Virus record (IMG/VR): IMGVR_UViG_3300036826_000026
Coordinates: 1-23,044 of that record
Direction: 5' to 3' (one strand)
From: a virus
DNA: 23,044 bases
Made by a program: the position numbers and the translations under genes. This document shows, piece by piece, positions 21,494 through 23,044 of the stretch. Under the pieces are notes generated by a model, which made no database searches, was not told where the DNA came from, and saw only the letters and a list, made by a program, of their open reading frames with translations. Each line of letters starts with the position of its first letter. Position 1 is the first letter of the stretch.

Positions 21494-22284
21494 GAGCGTA
21501 ACGTCTCGAAGAAGGTAGCTAACCCTGTTTCGATCGGCAACGTAGGCAGCATTTTGAAGCTGGCTGGGTTAGCGAGGTCGATCATAGCCGTCGGGGCCGT
21601 TTGGATCTGGCGCTTGCCCGCAATGGTCTGGGCGAGCGCGACACTGTTGAAGTAACGGGGGATCTGCGGAGAGAGCGCAGATCCAACGGCAGTTGGGTAG
21701 CCTTTCTTCGTGCCATCTGGGTTATCAACGTAGCGAACGTGGCTGATAACAATGACGTTAGTTCGGAAGGTTTCGGACGTAAGGAGCGCGAGGACACTCT
21801 CAACAGCATCTTGGGCGTCTTTATAGACAGCACGAACATCGTACTTTCCGTCCTTGGATCGGGGAACCAGAGGTTCTCGGAACCTAAATGCGCAGTCGGC
21901 CATAAACGTGAGACTGTCGATTATAAGGATGCAATCCTTGCCCCACTGAGCGGGCGGCCCGAGATCCACTCCATCGTATTTCCAGTTATCGAGCATTCGC
22001 AACGCCTCAATAAAGGCCGTCGCGGTTCCATCAACAACAGTTCCTGTGGGTGACGATTTTAGTTTGTCGCGAAGCGTGCGAAACTCTACATTGTCGAGGG
22101 CTTTGGGATTTTTCAGTTTTATGGCCTGAACGAGGGCATCTAGGCCATTATCGAAGTCGAGAATGCGAAGCAAGTAACCCTTCAGGGCAAGTGGAGCACA
22201 AGCGCCGGTTTTGCCAGACTTAGAGTCCCCCATGAGGAGGAGTTTGGTGAACTCGCTGGATTGGTGTTGGGATAGACTTGTCAT
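21490..22284 (-). CDS. Sak4/RecA-like phage recombination ATPase (AAA_24 type)
   Basis: I use ATG 22284 (264 aa), which overlaps the upstream stop as ATGA; a start at 22305 would add seven residues inside the nuclease gene. Walker A is GDSKSGKT (19-26), Walker B is CILIIDSLTFMAD, then a SHVRYVDNPDGTKKG segment and an LSPQIPRYFNSVALAQT strand. This fits the AAA_24 / Sak4 family of RecA-fold phage ATPases that promote strand annealing during recombination, usually with an exonuclease and an SSB. Both expected partners are near: a PD-(D/E)XK nuclease upstream and a DUF669-like protein downstream. Confidence 0.8.
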   Translation of the reverse strand: MTSLSQHQSSEFTKLLLMGDSKSGKTGACAPLALKGYLLRILDFDNGLDALVQAIKLKNPKALDNVEFRTLRDKLKSSPTGTVVDGTATAFIEALRMLDNWKYDGVDLGPPAQWGKDCILIIDSLTFMADCAFRFREPLVPRSKDGKYDVRAVYKDAQDAVESVLALLTSETFRTNVIVISHVRYVDNPDGTKKGYPTAVGSALSPQIPRYFNSVALAQTIAGKRQIQTAPTAMIDLANPASFKMLPTLPIETGLATFFETLRS

Positions 22285-23044
22285 CTGGGGATAAGGGGAT
22301 TCCACTGTCGCCGATCAAAACTGGACTCAAGGAACTTTTTGCGAACGGAGGGACTCTTAGAACAGATATCACGGAAAACACAACCTCCGTACTTGTGGCA
22401 GGATTTGTCGTTCTGTGGCCAGTAACCGGCGTCGGCGAAGATCTCAGCTTGGCGTAGCCATATCTTGAGATCTTTGAGCCATTCCTCGATCTGATCTTGA
22501 GTCTTGAAAACGAATGAGCGGACAAAGCGGCTGAAGCCGACTGCGATCTGTGCGGCGTCTATAATGACACCCCTCACAGGCGTCTTGAACGCAATCTGGG
22601 ACGCGACAGTGTAGAGAGACATTTGATTGTCTGGATCGTATTGCTCAAAATAGTATGATCCGAGGGTACTGGTAGTGGATTTACGGTCCATTACAAAGTC
22701 AAGTTCCTGAAATTCCACTACCCGATCGAGATAACCACAAAGGGTATAAGGGTGGGCTACATCAATTCCAGCTCCAATCTCGAACTGGAAGTGGAGTTCG
22801 ACCATAGGTTTTCTGGTGATAGGATGTATTCGAGTTTTGGCGGGGTCGTCTCGAAACTTGTCGAGATACCAGACCACCGTTCGGATAAGGTTTTCGCGGT
22901 TCTTGAGACTGGCTTTGTCGTCGGCTGGGAGGTCTTTCGCAGCGCGCCACGGAGCACCGTCTCGCCACGTTTTTGTCAGAAGGTCTCTTACAATGGCTCT
23001 AACTGCCTGATCGTGTCCTAGACCAGTGCTCTTGAGGATATCGT
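22281..23044 (-). CDS. PD-(D/E)XK (RecB/Cas4-like) nuclease, 5' end beyond the window
   Basis: The frame is open from 22281 to the last base of the window with no stop, so the gene starts beyond it; at least 254 residues are visible. HIS-poor helix VVWYLDKFRDDPAKTRI leads to HFQFEIG, then the nuclease core GYLDRVVEFQELDFVMDRKS (D-- and D-K signature), SLYTVASQIAF and a C-terminal CHKYGGCVFRDIC. Three Cys there fit the iron-sulfur cluster of the Cas4/AddB-like group, whose fourth Cys is N-terminal and would be outside the window. It would resect DNA ends for the adjacent Sak4-like ATPase. Confidence 0.78.
   Translation of the reverse strand, partial: DILKSTGLGHDQAVRAIVRDLLTKTWRDGAPWRAAKDLPADDKASLKNRENLIRTVVWYLDKFRDDPAKTRIHPITRKPMVELHFQFEIGAGIDVAHPYTLCGYLDRVVEFQELDFVMDRKSTTSTLGSYYFEQYDPDNQMSLYTVASQIAFKTPVRGVIIDAAQIAVGFSRFVRSFVFKTQDQIEEWLKDLKIWLRQAEIFADAGYWPQNDKSCHKYGGCVFRDICSKSPSVRKKFLESSFDRRQWNPLIPR

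Noticed and set aside
1-23044. tRNA genes, integrase, reverse transcriptase (DGR or retron) or large virion RNA polymerase
   Set aside because: No cloverleaf with conserved TTCGA arm, no tyrosine or serine recombinase motifs, no YxDD reverse-transcriptase motif and no RNA polymerase frame were seen in either strand.

Overview
The window looks like part of the genome of a tailed bacteriophage with a short, podovirus-like tail, or a closely related prophage. It carries only phage-type genes, packed with 1-8 base overlaps. The tail genes resemble the P22 gp4/gp10 short-tail connector set, and there is no tape-measure or sheath gene. Base composition is near 50% GC, and several proteins resemble hypotheticals I associate with alphaproteobacterial phages and prophages. 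The host is inferred, not shown. Terminase, portal and any integrase are not in the window and would lie outside it if present.

The left half (about 1-12356, all + strand) is the virion and lysis arm. In order it holds small conserved genes next to the presumed upstream portal, a scaffold-like protein, an N4 gp56/DUF4043-type major capsid protein, and a small decoration-like protein followed by a probable terminator. Then come head-completion and structural proteins, a gp4-like connector, a gp10-like tail hub/DNA-stabilisation protein, two probable ejection (internal virion) proteins, a His-rich tail fibre, a three-domain amidase endolysin and a one-helix membrane protein (holin or spanin candidate).

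The right half (12365 to the end, all - strand, so read right to left) is the replication, recombination and modification arm. It runs: PD-(D/E)XK nuclease (cut by the window edge), Sak4/RecA-like ATPase, HNH endonuclease, small acidic protein, DUF669-like/ssDNA-binding candidate, Cys-rich protein, coiled-coil protein, small helical protein, ParB-adenine methyltransferase fusion, a 31-residue membrane peptide, three small or coiled-coil genes, a leucine-zipper-like gene, UDG-exonuclease, KTSC protein, family A DNA polymerase and a DUF3987-like helicase ATPase. The two arms converge tail to tail with 8 bases between stop codons.

The strongest unusual observations are these. (1) The 3'-5' proofreading exonuclease of the polymerase appears split between two proteins: Exo I and II are fused to a uracil-DNA glycosylase, Exo III is at the start of the polymerase, and a KTSC-domain gene lies between them. 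(2) A structured palindromic element sits in the same relative position before two genes in opposite arms: a shared 15-base core, outer arms that differ in sequence but still pair, directly after a stop codon and 22-26 bases before the next start. (3) Three near-perfect GGGGTAA/TTACCCC palindromes lie inside a coding sequence 0.9-1 kb from the gene for a ParB-domain protein. (4) A 31-codon membrane-peptide gene is coupled to the ParB-methylase.
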